Below, piece after piece: positions 1 to 6,150 of a stretch of DNA of 25,028 nucleotides. Both the position numbers and the translations under genes were made by a program. This DNA is from JANNAT01 sp031384605 (GTDB lineage Bacteria; Pseudomonadota; Alphaproteobacteria; Rhodobacterales; Rhodobacteraceae), in the NCBI GenBank assembly GCA_031384605.1, contig JANNAT010000074.1, positions 1 to 25,028 of the forward strand, read 5' to 3'. Below the pieces are notes generated by a model. The model ran no database searches. It was not told where the DNA came from and worked only from the letters and a program-made list of their open reading frames with translations. Within the stretch, counting starts at the first letter, position 1; every line of letters starts with the position of its first letter.

Positions 1-9
1 AAGCGGGCC

Positions 10-561
10 TTGCCGAAAGAGGCGGGCGGCGGTCGCCGCTCGACTATTCGGATGCGGTCAGACGTTGCCGAGGTGGTTGTCGATTGCGTCCTGATGCGCC
101 GCCCGTTCCTCGAAATCGCCAAACGCTGCGCCGTGGACATCGAAACCCTCGTCCGCTTCCGCAAGAAATTCATCACGGAGGAGGTGAAGCGCATCGTCCT
201 TGTCGAAGATCAGAAGGCCGAGGCGAACGCCATAGACACGGCGATCAACGAAGGCCAGGACGAGATTCAGACGGGTCTGCGGTCGATCATCGCGGAACAG
301 AAAGCAATCATCGCGACCCTCAAAGATCAGGAAGACCTTGGCGGCGCGCTGATGGGTCTGCGGGATCAAGCGGCAACTTATGAGCGCCTGTTGAAAAGCT
401 ACACAGCATTGAAGGAAAGGACCACGATAGTTCTTTCCATCAATGAAAACCCGGAATGGTCGCGCTTGCAAAATGTGTTGCGCGCCGTGTTCGCAAATCA
501 CCCCGACGCGTTCGACGATTTCCAACGCCTCGCGCGGCAGGAGCGCCTGCGCCTTGAATGA
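10..561 (+). CDS. Probable phage terminase small subunit (possibly partial at the 5' end)
   Basis: The product is about 183 residues. Its N-terminal part (roughly residues 30-55) looks like a helix-turn-helix, with the stretch PFLEIAKRCAVDIETL, and a long charged helical region with coiled-coil character follows (about 60-140). A DNA-binding N-terminus plus an oligomerising helical middle, placed directly before the large terminase ATPase gene, is the usual build of small terminase subunits, which recognise packaging sites on viral DNA. The assignment rests mainly on context, because no diagnostic motif is visible. The start is uncertain: the frame is open to the first base of the window, TTG at 10 is used here, and ATG at 52 is an alternative. 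Its stop overlaps the TTG start of the next gene by 8 bases, so the two are probably translationally coupled. Confidence 0.5.
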   Translation: MPKEAGGGRRSTIRMRSDVAEVVVDCVLMRRPFLEIAKRCAVDIETLVRFRKKFITEEVKRIVLVEDQKAEANAIDTAINEGQDEIQTGLRSIIAEQKAIIATLKDQEDLGGALMGLRDQAATYERLLKSYTALKERTTIVLSINENPEWSRLQNVLRAVFANHPDAFDDFQRLARQERLRLE

Positions 562-1339
562 ACTCGACTTCTTCCTGCGCACCTTAGAGGAGCGGGTTGA
601 CCCGACGCACCTGCTTGAGCGTGTCGTCGGTGCACCCGCAGACCCGTGGCAAAAGGCGCTGCTGACAACGCGCGCCCCCTTCGTCATGTGCTTGGCGTCG
701 CGGCGCATCGGCAAGTCGCAGACGACGGGCGTGCTGGCAGCACAGACCGTTGCCGAACCTGATCGGACGGTGTTGATCCTTTCGACCACGCTGTCGCAGT
801 CTCAACTGCTGTTCAAGAAATGCCTGCTGGCTTGGTCGAAGATGGCGCTGCCGATCAAGGCTGTCCGCGCAACACAGACCGCGCTCGAACTCGAAAACGG
901 GTCGCAGATCGTCTGCGTTCCCGCAGGTCAGGACGGCGAGTCTGCGCGCGGGCACGGCGTGAAAAATGGCGGTATCTTGGTTTACGAGGAAGGCGCATTT
1001 CTTGCGGATGCCGTCTATGACGCGACGCTGCCGATCCGCGAGGATGGCGGCAGGATTTTGATCATCACAACGCCTGGTCGCAAGGGCGGTGTTGCGCACC
1101 GCTTCTGGACCGAGAACGACGACGTGGAAAAGATCACAGCGCGTTCGACCGATCTGCCGCGCATGGCCGAAAAGGTGGCGTTCGACCGCAAGTACATGCC
1201 GCCCGTCAAGTTTGCCGTCGAGCATGACCTTGCGTGGATGGGTGCTGGCGGAACGCCGTTCTTCGATTCCATGACCATCAGCAACGCCTTTGTCGCGCGA
1301 CCGCAACTTGAACTGGGGAACATCTATGCAGGCGTCTGA
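554..1339 (+). CDS. Phage terminase large subunit, ATPase (motor) part only
   Basis: This is the DNA-packaging motor domain of a large terminase, about 261 residues. A PWQ adenine-contact motif lies near residue 33, a Walker A-like ASRRIGKS near 48-55, a Walker B-like ILVYEE near 141-146 with the catalytic glutamate, and a coupling motif ITTPGR near 171-176. The chosen start is TTG at 554, because GCAGGAG lies about 10 bases upstream and the start overlaps the stop of the small-subunit gene; no ATG fits better. A whole large terminase has a C-terminal RNase H-like nuclease domain. Here the frame stops right after the ATPase domain, and the nuclease is encoded by the next gene, which overlaps by 14 bases in another frame. 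The ATPase identity is secure; whether the split is natural is discussed in the findings. Confidence 0.85.
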   Translation: MNELDFFLRTLEERVDPTHLLERVVGAPADPWQKALLTTRAPFVMCLASRRIGKSQTTGVLAAQTVAEPDRTVLILSTTLSQSQLLFKKCLLAWSKMALPIKAVRATQTALELENGSQIVCVPAGQDGESARGHGVKNGGILVYEEGAFLADAVYDATLPIREDGGRILIITTPGRKGGVAHRFWTENDDVEKITARSTDLPRMAEKVAFDRKYMPPVKFAVEHDLAWMGAGGTPFFDSMTISNAFVARPQLELGNIYAGV

Positions 1340-2042
1340 AATCATCACGAAGGGCGAAGACCTTTTCTTGCCGTGCTTCGATCCCGTCGTGACCAAGGTG
1401 CGCGGGTATCGCCGTTTCCTCGTTGGCCTCGACATTGCACAGAGCATCGACCAAAACGCCTTTGCGATCATAGAAGACGTCCGAGAACCGGCTTGGGGCG
1501 AGTATGCCCAATTCCTGAAACCACGGACGCGAACCATCCTGCGGGCGGAACGCATCCCTCAAATGGATTACACCCGCCTTGCGCAGGTCGTGAAAAACCT
1601 GATGGCTGATCCGGCCCTTGTTGGTCGCGCCCATCTTGTGGTGGATGCTGGCGGGCCGGGGAGAAGTTTTTGCGATCTTTTGAACGCAAAGGGCGTCCAG
1701 CACACGCGGATGCAGATCGTTGGCGGCGACAACGAGAACGAGACAAAGGAACGGGCGACGACGTTCTGGAACGTGGGCAAGAACATGCTGCTCGGCAACA
1801 TGAACTCGGCGCTGCATACGGGTGATCTGCGCATCGGTGAATTCCCCGGCCGCGACGAACTTCGCCATGAACTCGAGTCCTTCGAGATGACCATGACGGA
1901 TGCAGGCCGCGTTCGGATCGAAGGCGGGACGCGGGCGGGACACGCTGACATTGCGATGGCCGCTGCCATGTCCTTCGCCCTGTCTGATCACCGTTCCGTC
2001 GGCGCGTTCATTGGCGAAACGCGGCTGCGTGGCTACTGGTAG
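1326..2042 (+). CDS. Phage terminase large subunit, nuclease part as a separate gene
   Basis: The product is about 238 residues and corresponds to the C-terminal half of a large terminase, which cuts concatemeric DNA during packaging. The RNase H-like fold is recognised by three spaced acidic residues: D36 in VGLDIAQS, D107 in LVVDAGGPG, and D208 in AGHADIAMA. The start ATG at 1326 is preceded by GGGGA at 1315-1319, a suitable ribosome binding site. This argues that the gene is translated in its own right and is not simply a frameshifted tail of the ATPase gene. It overlaps that gene by 14 bases. A portal gene normally follows, but the next gene lies on the opposite strand and is not a structural gene. 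Confidence 0.8.
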   Translation: MQASEIITKGEDLFLPCFDPVVTKVRGYRRFLVGLDIAQSIDQNAFAIIEDVREPAWGEYAQFLKPRTRTILRAERIPQMDYTRLAQVVKNLMADPALVGRAHLVVDAGGPGRSFCDLLNAKGVQHTRMQIVGGDNENETKERATTFWNVGKNMLLGNMNSALHTGDLRIGEFPGRDELRHELESFEMTMTDAGRVRIEGGTRAGHADIAMAAAMSFALSDHRSVGAFIGETRLRGYW

Positions 2043-2052
2043 CCTGCAACTG

Positions 2053-2349
2053 TCAGAACATGTCGATGTAAGTGCTTGTTGGGTTGGGCCAGTTTGCCCT
2101 GAGCACGTTTTCTACGCTTTTGACCCATGCCTGATCTTCGGCTGCTTTCGTTCCGGTGTAGCTATTCCCTGCAAGCCACGTTTCCAGTCGAAATGCGAGG
2201 CCGTCAATTTCAAGATTCCCATAATCGTCAGACAGAAATGCAATGCCCAAATCGGTAACGCGTAGCTGGCGATGCGCGCTGTCGTCTTTCGATGCAATCA
2301 GTTGCTTCACATCTTCCGTTGTGAATGGTTGGTTTAGGTCAATGCTCAT
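2053..2349 (-). CDS. Hypothetical phage protein, 98 aa
   Basis: This is a small acidic soluble protein that I do not recognise. Its N-terminal part (FTTEDVKQLIASKDDS, followed by a segment resembling a beta-strand pair) could be a small helical or winged domain, but no motif is diagnostic. There is no signal peptide or membrane segment. GGGAAA lies upstream of the ATG at a fitting distance. It converges with the terminase nuclease gene, with only 10 bases between the stops, and is separated by about 150 bases from the zinc-motif gene further up on the same strand. That 150-base gap contains no further gene that I can support. Confidence 0.6.
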   Translation of the reverse strand: MSIDLNQPFTTEDVKQLIASKDDSAHRQLRVTDLGIAFLSDDYGNLEIDGLAFRLETWLAGNSYTGTKAAEDQAWVKSVENVLRANWPNPTSTYIDMF

Positions 2350-2503
2350 GAATTTTCCCGTTCAGATACCGTCGTCTAACGCTAGCAGATAGGTTCGCAA
2401 CAATGAAGTCTGCTTGTCACAGGTAGCTACCGCCAGAGACCCCTGATTTTTCGCGCGCTGTGCGGTGTGACGGTGTTTCGGGCGTGATGATGCCCGCGAA
2501 CCG

Positions 2504-3235
2504 TTACTCCGCCTTAGACGGGCGCTGCTGTGTCCGCCTTTTCACCTGATGCTCGCGCATGTATGCAGCCAGAGCCTTGACGCAAACGGCGCACATGCAC
2601 TTCTCCTGCTTGTTCCTTGGCGCAACATTTCCAGCGGCACACGGCTTCCCAGTGAAATAAGTGCCAGATCCCCGCTCACTCGGAAGCTGCAACCATTCGG
2701 GGTGGCCTGCCTTTATGGCTGCATCCTCGCGAGTGCCTGTCGGAAAGTTCAGGTTGGCCACGTTGCCACAGATGACGCATCCGCCGCCTTTAGCCCTCGG
2801 TGCAATATGTCCACGAGGGCAAGGCTTTCCTGAGAAATACACGTTCGCAACCGTGAAGTTCGTGTCGAAGGAGTTATCAGCAAGATCGGCCCATTGCGGA
2901 TAACCCGCAACCACAGCGAGTGCGCGTCGGGCAAGAGTCTTGTCGGTTTTCGGCTGTTCTGGGTCTTCGTCCATGTCGATTTTCGGCTGTGCTTTGTCTT
3001 CGCACATGATGCACTTTCGCACGGGCCGCAGCACACGGGGGGCGATGTGGCCGTTCTTGCAAGGTCTGCCCGGAAAGTATGTCTCGAACCCCAACTGTTC
3101 TGCGGCGAATGCCCACTCGGGAAGGTCGAACCATTCGGGATGTCCCGCCGCGGCGGCAAGGCGCTGGCGCTTCGGCATTGCCCAATCCCACTCAGGAAGG
3201 CTTGGGTCGAAGGGGCTTGGCTCATGGTTCTGCAT
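2504..3235 (-). CDS. Triple zinc-ribbon-like repeat protein
   Basis: The 243-residue product consists of three copies of a unit of about 50 residues. Each unit begins with AGHPEW or a close variant and continues with a core of the form YF-x-G-[KR]-P-C-x2-GH-x-APR, followed by C-x2-C. Likely zinc ligands are C59/H63/C75/C78 in unit 1 and C139/H143/C153/C156 in unit 2. Unit 3 has C199, then N203 where histidine is expected, and a C213/C215/C218 cluster. The same unit occurs once at the N-terminus of the HNH nuclease at 5240-5815, but no nuclease domain is present here. Start ATG at 3233-3235 has GGAGG eight bases upstream; an in-frame ATG nine codons earlier is less well placed. A nucleic-acid binding or adaptor role is inference; no function is established. 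Confidence 0.75.
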   Translation of the reverse strand: MQNHEPSPFDPSLPEWDWAMPKRQRLAAAAGHPEWFDLPEWAFAAEQLGFETYFPGRPCKNGHIAPRVLRPVRKCIMCEDKAQPKIDMDEDPEQPKTDKTLARRALAVVAGYPQWADLADNSFDTNFTVANVYFSGKPCPRGHIAPRAKGGGCVICGNVANLNFPTGTREDAAIKAGHPEWLQLPSERGSGTYFTGKPCAAGNVAPRNKQEKCMCAVCVKALAAYMREHQVKRRTQQRPSKAE

Positions 3236-3418
3236 TATCGTTCCTCCGTGTTGATCCGACACTGGCGCGCGATTGTGGCACGAACAAGCCGTGATCTAGG
3301 ATACTCCCGAACAAATGCAGGTACTTAACGATGTGCCCAATGAGACGGTTGCACCGCTGCCGGAAAAGGTCCGATGTAAATGAAGGTCAGAAGCTCTGAC
3401 GTATCAACGGAGATCAAC
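3236..3418. promoter_or_regulatory. Divergent intergenic region inside the element
   Basis: This gap separates two divergent gene groups and should hold promoters for both. On the + strand a weak candidate is TTGTGG at 3273-3278 and TAGGAT at 3297-3302, spaced 18 bases apart. It is a low-confidence match; I see no convincing repressor operator. Confidence 0.25.
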
Positions 3419-3856
3419 ATGACCAAATCAGAACTGAACGCCCGACTGCCCGTGCCGCTGTCGAAGTCGGCCTTGAAGAAGATCAGCCTCGCCAATCTGC
3501 AAGCCCGCGTCGATGCGCTGCGGTCGGAAAGCAATCACTTCGGGATCGACCCGGACAAGGAGCAGGTGCTCGACGACAGCGAGCAGTTGACGCCAACAAA
3601 GCAGAAGAAGCCTCGTGTCGTCGAAGATGGTGTGTTGTTCCCGGCCCTTGCCGAACGCAAGGAGCCACGGGCGGGCACGAAACGAGCGCTGATAATCGAC
3701 ATGCTGCGCGATGGGACAACCGTGGACGAAATCGCGGAAGCAACTGGTTGGTCTCGCGACGTCGCGTCGTCGGCCATCTGGGGCGACGTCAAAGGCACGG
3801 GTCACGGCGTCGAACGCATCGACGGGCAGTTGTTCCTGCTGCCGAGGGGCAAGTGA
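3419..3856 (+). CDS. DUF3489 family protein with C-terminal helix-turn-helix
   Basis: The product is 145 residues. The C-terminal half (roughly 85-140) has the layout of DUF3489: TKRALIIDML, then EIAEATGWSRDVASSAI, then a strand pair ending in RIDGQLFLLP. In the family this is a small winged helix-turn-helix often found on phages, plasmids and islands of alphaproteobacteria; its target is generally unknown. The N-terminal half is polar and probably disordered. ATG at 3419 is preferred over an in-frame ATG 13 codons upstream, because GGAG lies seven bases before it. Its stop overlaps the start of the next gene by one base (TGATG), so the two are probably translated together. A regulatory role within the element is inference. 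Confidence 0.7.
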   Translation: MTKSELNARLPVPLSKSALKKISLANLQARVDALRSESNHFGIDPDKEQVLDDSEQLTPTKQKKPRVVEDGVLFPALAERKEPRAGTKRALIIDMLRDGTTVDEIAEATGWSRDVASSAIWGDVKGTGHGVERIDGQLFLLPRGK

Positions 3857-4116
3857 TGCGGCTTGAACTGACGCAGGAGAAAGGTCACGTCCATGTCGCA
3901 CTTGCAGCCGTCGTCGCAATCGAAGTCCTCGAGTCAGGAGTCCTTGGTCTCCACTGCGCTTCTGGATCGACTTTCTATGTCCGCGCAGACGAGGACCGCC
4001 TCGTTGCCGAATGGGCGCGGGTCAAGTCGATCCCTATGCCCCTCATGCTCCCGAAGCCCGAGCAGGCTCGTCCGGTGCGTCCGCGCCGTGTGGTGGTTGT
4101 TGAGACGGTTGATTGA
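3856..4116 (+). CDS. Hypothetical protein, 86 aa
   Basis: I do not recognise this protein. The first half alternates hydrophobic and polar residues as expected for a small beta-rich domain (HVHVALAAVVAIEVL, then GLHCASGSTFYV). The C-terminus is rich in proline, arginine and valine and probably disordered. There is no signal peptide. The start is supported by GAGGGG upstream and by the one-base overlap with the DUF3489 gene, which suggests a two-gene operon ending at the hairpin at 4168-4190. Confidence 0.6.
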   Translation: MRLELTQEKGHVHVALAAVVAIEVLESGVLGLHCASGSTFYVRADEDRLVAEWARVKSIPMPLMLPKPEQARPVRPRRVVVVETVD

Positions 4117-4167
4117 AGGGGTTGGCTGGCTCGCCGTCTTCGGGCTGATAACTCGGTTATGACAAAG

Positions 4168-4190
4168 CGGGCGGTCTTCGGGACCGCCCG
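4168..4190. terminator. Bidirectional terminator-like hairpin
   Basis: CGGGCGGTC (4168-4176) and GACCGCCCG (4182-4190) form a nine-base-pair stem with a five-base loop. An A-rich stretch precedes it and TTT follows. It lies between two convergent genes (stops at 4116 and 4192), which is where a shared terminator is expected. Confidence 0.7.
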
Positions 4191-4191
4191 T

Positions 4192-4536
4192 TTAAACGGC
4201 TGATGCGAGATACCGCTTAACTTCGGCCTTCCTACACTCGAGGCAGAATCCGTCGCCAGCATAGCGCGCCGTCGTACCGTGTCGCTTGCAGATTGCACCT
4301 TTGTAAAGCAATTCCCCAGACTGCCACGCCGCAGCACGCTCTACGTTCTTTGAGGGGTAAGCGCTGAAAGAACCTCGGTTGAAAGCGTTCTCGAAAGTTG
4401 ATCGGTGTCGCTTGAACTCCTTCGCCAAAGTCAAGTGCGCTATTCTGCGAGAGACGCCTGCCGCCGCGAGTTGTTCGGAGCGCAGAAGGGCATCAGGCCA
4501 CCAAGGTTCTTCTTCAACGTGGGGTTTCGTTGGCAT
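4192..4536 (-). CDS. Small protein with HTH-like N-terminus and one zinc-ribbon-like motif
   Basis: The product is 114 residues. Residues about 12-55 look helical, in the style of a small helix-turn-helix (EQLAAAGVSRRIAHLTLAKEF with two tryptophans before it). The C-terminal part carries C83/H86 and C98/C101 in the frame YKGAICKRHG...RY...CLEC. This is a divergent relative of the zinc-ribbon-like motif found in the two neighbouring proteins at 2504-3235 and 5240-5815. The start ATG at 4534-4536 has a strong AAGGAGG six bases upstream; a longer in-frame start has no such site. Proteins of this build are common on alphaproteobacterial phages and probably bind DNA, but that is inference. Confidence 0.65.
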   Translation of the reverse strand: MPTKPHVEEEPWWPDALLRSEQLAAAGVSRRIAHLTLAKEFKRHRSTFENAFNRGSFSAYPSKNVERAAAWQSGELLYKGAICKRHGTTARYAGDGFCLECRKAEVKRYLASAV

Positions 4537-4601
4537 GCTCGGCCTCCTTTTCGCGGCTGCATCGCATAGCAGTTGGGCGGGAGTGTGGCGTGCTTGTGAC
4601 G

Positions 4602-5138
4602 TCAAAACGGTGCTGCGTTGGGGTCGTGCTTAGGGAACGTCTCGTGCAGGAACTCGCGCACTGTGCACCACAGCATCCCGGAGGCAAGGTCAGCAGGTGG
4701 TGGCAAGTTACGCGCTGCCTCTCGTGCCTTGACGACAAGCGGGTCCATGCTGGTCGGGCTGATCAGCTTATGCGTTGCGAAGAACACGCCTTCTGCATGA
4801 TCCTTGCCCTTGGCGAAAGCTGGTGCGCCTGACCCAGGTTCCATCAAAGCAAGCCATTCCTTCTGCGGTAAACGGTTCATCGAGAACTCTTGGACTGCCT
4901 CGTTGACGAACTCGCCTTTCTTCAACGGTGCCCAGTTTTCACCTTTGAAGACCATCTTCATCATGAAGCCGATGGTCGTGGTAGAGAAGGCCAGAACATA
5001 GGGGTGCCGCAAGAACTGAGGCGTCGGTTGGAAGCCCTTGTCGAAGTCGAACAGCGACGTCCCCATGCTGACCGCCGAGAACGTGTTGCGGGTAGCAAGT
5101 CCAGCCTCGCGCCCTTGTCTCTTGTGACTCCCGAACAT
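4602..5138 (-). CDS. Hypothetical phage protein, 178 aa
   Basis: I do not recognise this protein. It is soluble-looking, with moderately hydrophobic stretches in the middle (around FLRHPYVLAFSTTTIGFMMKM) that are too polar to be clear membrane segments, and many lysines and aromatic residues. No catalytic motif stands out. The start ATG at 5136-5138 follows GGAGGG six bases upstream; the frame stays open for 50 more codons upstream, but without a ribosome binding site. It is divergent from the HNH gene and lies on the same strand as the gene at 4192-4536, 65 bases apart, so the two may be co-transcribed. Confidence 0.6.
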   Translation of the reverse strand: MFGSHKRQGREAGLATRNTFSAVSMGTSLFDFDKGFQPTPQFLRHPYVLAFSTTTIGFMMKMVFKGENWAPLKKGEFVNEAVQEFSMNRLPQKEWLALMEPGSGAPAFAKGKDHAEGVFFATHKLISPTSMDPLVVKAREAARNLPPPADLASGMLWCTVREFLHETFPKHDPNAAPF

Positions 5139-5239
5139 GCGCGCCCTCCAATCTGGTTTCCCGCAGCATACTGAAAGTTCGGGACAATGCCACCTCATAA
5201 GCCGGTTAGGTAGCGCGGGCGAACCTGCAATGATCACAC

Positions 5240-5815
5240 ATGGATAGAGATAAAGCAGCAATCGCGGCAGGCCATCCCGAATGGGCAAGCCTCCCGGTTA
5301 CCAAACAAGACGCGCTCGATGGTGACGCTTTCCACTATTTTACGGGCAAGCCGTGCAAGCACGGGCACGTCGCACCACGTCAGCGCGCAGGCCGAGGCTG
5401 TGCGGGATGCGAACAAGCGTTCCAGCAAGGTGACACCGCCCGTTTGGCAAAACTGCGCTACAGCCGGAGCGATCATGGCAAGTCAGTCATCCGCAAATAC
5501 CACAAAGAAATCTGGAATGGCTCGCCGGGTGATCGAGCGGACATTCGGAAGTATGAATTGCGCAAGTTGAAGGCCGCGCCGAAATGGCTGACCAAAGAAC
5601 AGTTGCGGGAGATCGTGAGCATCTACGCCGAGGCCGATAGACGCGCGGCGACGACAGGTGTTCCGCATCATGTTGACCATGTCGTCCCGCTCGTCGCGAA
5701 GCACCCGGTCACGCGGCAGCACGTTGCCTGCGGCCTGCATGTTCCGTGGAACCTTTGCGTCGAGACCGCAGCTGACAATTTGACCAAAGGATGCTATTTC
5801 GACGGCTGGGCGTGA
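5240..5815 (+). CDS. HNH endonuclease with N-terminal zinc-ribbon-like unit
   Basis: The product is 191 residues. Residues about 6-57 repeat the AGHPEW...YFTGKPCKHGHVAPR...C-x2-C unit (C39, H43, C54, C57) seen three times in the protein at 2504-3235. A basic helical linker follows. The C-terminal HNH nuclease domain has HHVDHVVPL (D146, H147), GLHVPWNL (H167, N171) and a final N180/K183. This is the pattern of phage HNH proteins that nick or cut DNA and that in some phages assist packaging. The ribosome binding site is weak. The stop lies one base before the -35 box of the tRNA-Gly promoter, so the gene sits hard against the attachment region. HNH identity is firm; the biological role is open (homing, packaging, or host DNA attack). 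Confidence 0.85.
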   Translation: MDRDKAAIAAGHPEWASLPVTKQDALDGDAFHYFTGKPCKHGHVAPRQRAGRGCAGCEQAFQQGDTARLAKLRYSRSDHGKSVIRKYHKEIWNGSPGDRADIRKYELRKLKAAPKWLTKEQLREIVSIYAEADRRAATTGVPHHVDHVVPLVAKHPVTRQHVACGLHVPWNLCVETAADNLTKGCYFDGWA

Positions 5816-5816
5816 C

Positions 5817-5845
5817 TTGCACTTGCCCTTTCACTGGGCTAATAG
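5817..5845 (+). promoter_or_regulatory. Promoter of the intact tRNA-Gly
   Basis: TTGCAC (5817-5822) and TAATAG (5840-5845) are separated by 17 bases and end nine bases before the first base of the tRNA. This is a near-ideal sigma70 layout. The same spacing and the same nine-base distance recur at the truncated copy on the other strand (6116-6144). Confidence 0.65.
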
Positions 5846-5854
5846 AGCAATAAC

Positions 5855-5928
5855 GCGGGCGTTGTGTAATGGTAAGACCTCTGCCTTCCACGCAGAAGAC
5901 GCGAGTTCGATTCTCGCCGCCCGCTCCA
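5855..5928 (+). tRNA. tRNA-Gly (anticodon UCC), intact, CCA encoded
   Basis: The acceptor arms GCGGGCG and CGCCCGC pair fully, the T arm is GCGAG-TTCGATT-CTCGC, and the anticodon stem TCTGC/GCAGA closes a loop CTTCCAC with anticodon TCC. CCA is encoded at 5926-5928. One D-stem pair (G12-G23) appears mismatched; the truncated copy shares those bases. The gene lies at the edge of the phage-like segment, with its promoter abutting the HNH gene. The anticodon stem differs from that of the truncated copy at 6071-6106, so the two are different alleles; this one is probably carried by the element and replaces the broken host gene (inference). Confidence 0.9.
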
Positions 5929-5971
5929 TCATTCCATCAGTGACGAAATACCGACCGCGTGGGCAGGCCCA

Positions 5972-6006
5972 TACGATTTTTTCGTGACCTACGATTTACC
6001 TACGAT
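5972..6006. repeat. Three short direct repeats, possible integrase arm sites
   Basis: TACGAT occurs at 5972-5977, 5990-5995 and 6001-6006. The last two lie within identical ACCTACGAT units spaced 11 bases apart, about one helical turn. Short direct repeats close to a tRNA attachment point are typical of tyrosine-integrase arm sites. No binding evidence is available from sequence alone. Confidence 0.4.
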
Positions 6007-6020
6007 GCGGGATTTTTTTG

Positions 6021-6065
6021 ATGGTTAAACTTTTGAAATGTTAGCACATTTCACGGTTTGACCAT
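6021..6065. repeat. Nested inverted repeat beside the attachment point
   Basis: The outer arms ATGGTTAAAC (6021-6030) and GTTTGACCAT (6056-6065) pair at nine of ten positions. The inner arms TGAAATG (6034-6040) and CATTTCA (6047-6053) pair perfectly around a six-base loop. The structure ends five bases before the broken tRNA half, so it may be part of the attachment site or a terminator for the tRNA transcript. Confidence 0.45.
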
Positions 6066-6070
6066 ATGTT

Positions 6071-6106
6071 TGGAAGGCTAAGGTCTTACCATTACACAAC
6101 GCCCGC
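6071..6106 (-). pseudogene. Truncated tRNA-Gly (UCC): 5' half only, ends in the anticodon loop
   Basis: Read on the - strand, this copies tRNA-Gly from its first base through the anticodon loop (CTTCCA). The first 26 bases are identical to the intact gene at 5855, and there are two differences in the anticodon stem. After the loop the sequence no longer resembles a tRNA. A promoter in the standard position (6116-6144) shows that it was a real gene, next to the core gene at 6151. The break in the anticodon loop is a classic crossover point for tyrosine integrases. The 3' half is expected at the other end of the element, outside this window. Confidence 0.75.
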
Positions 6107-6115
6107 GCTGCTGTG

Positions 6116-6144
6116 CTGATAGCATTGCAAACGGGCAGGCTCAA
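6116..6144 (-). promoter_or_regulatory. Promoter of the truncated host tRNA-Gly
   Basis: On the - strand, TTGAGC (6144-6139) and TATCAG (6121-6116) are 17 bases apart, and the -10 box ends nine bases before the tRNA start. This matches the geometry of the intact tRNA promoter. It would now drive transcription into the element and convergent to the intact tRNA. Confidence 0.5.
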
Positions 6145-6150
6145 CACCTG

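Larger units (their letters stand above)
1..6070. mobile_element. Right end of a prophage or phage-derived element inserted in tRNA-Gly
   Basis: The stretch carries terminase genes (10-2042), a DUF3489 protein, an HNH nuclease and small unrecognised genes on both strands, none of which look like core genes. It ends at 6070, where the 5' half of a tRNA-Gly on the - strand is cut off in its anticodon loop; beyond that point ordinary core genes begin. Short direct repeats and a large inverted repeat between 5972 and 6065 fit an integrase attachment arm. No integrase, portal, capsid or tail gene is visible here, so the element either extends left with those genes or is a reduced remnant or satellite. 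The left boundary lies outside the window. The right boundary is inferred from the broken tRNA, not from an empty-site comparison. Confidence 0.75.

Noticed and set aside
584..1991. Long - strand frames opposite the terminase genes
   Set aside because: The terminase motifs on the + strand are unambiguous; the opposite frames are high-GC shadows.
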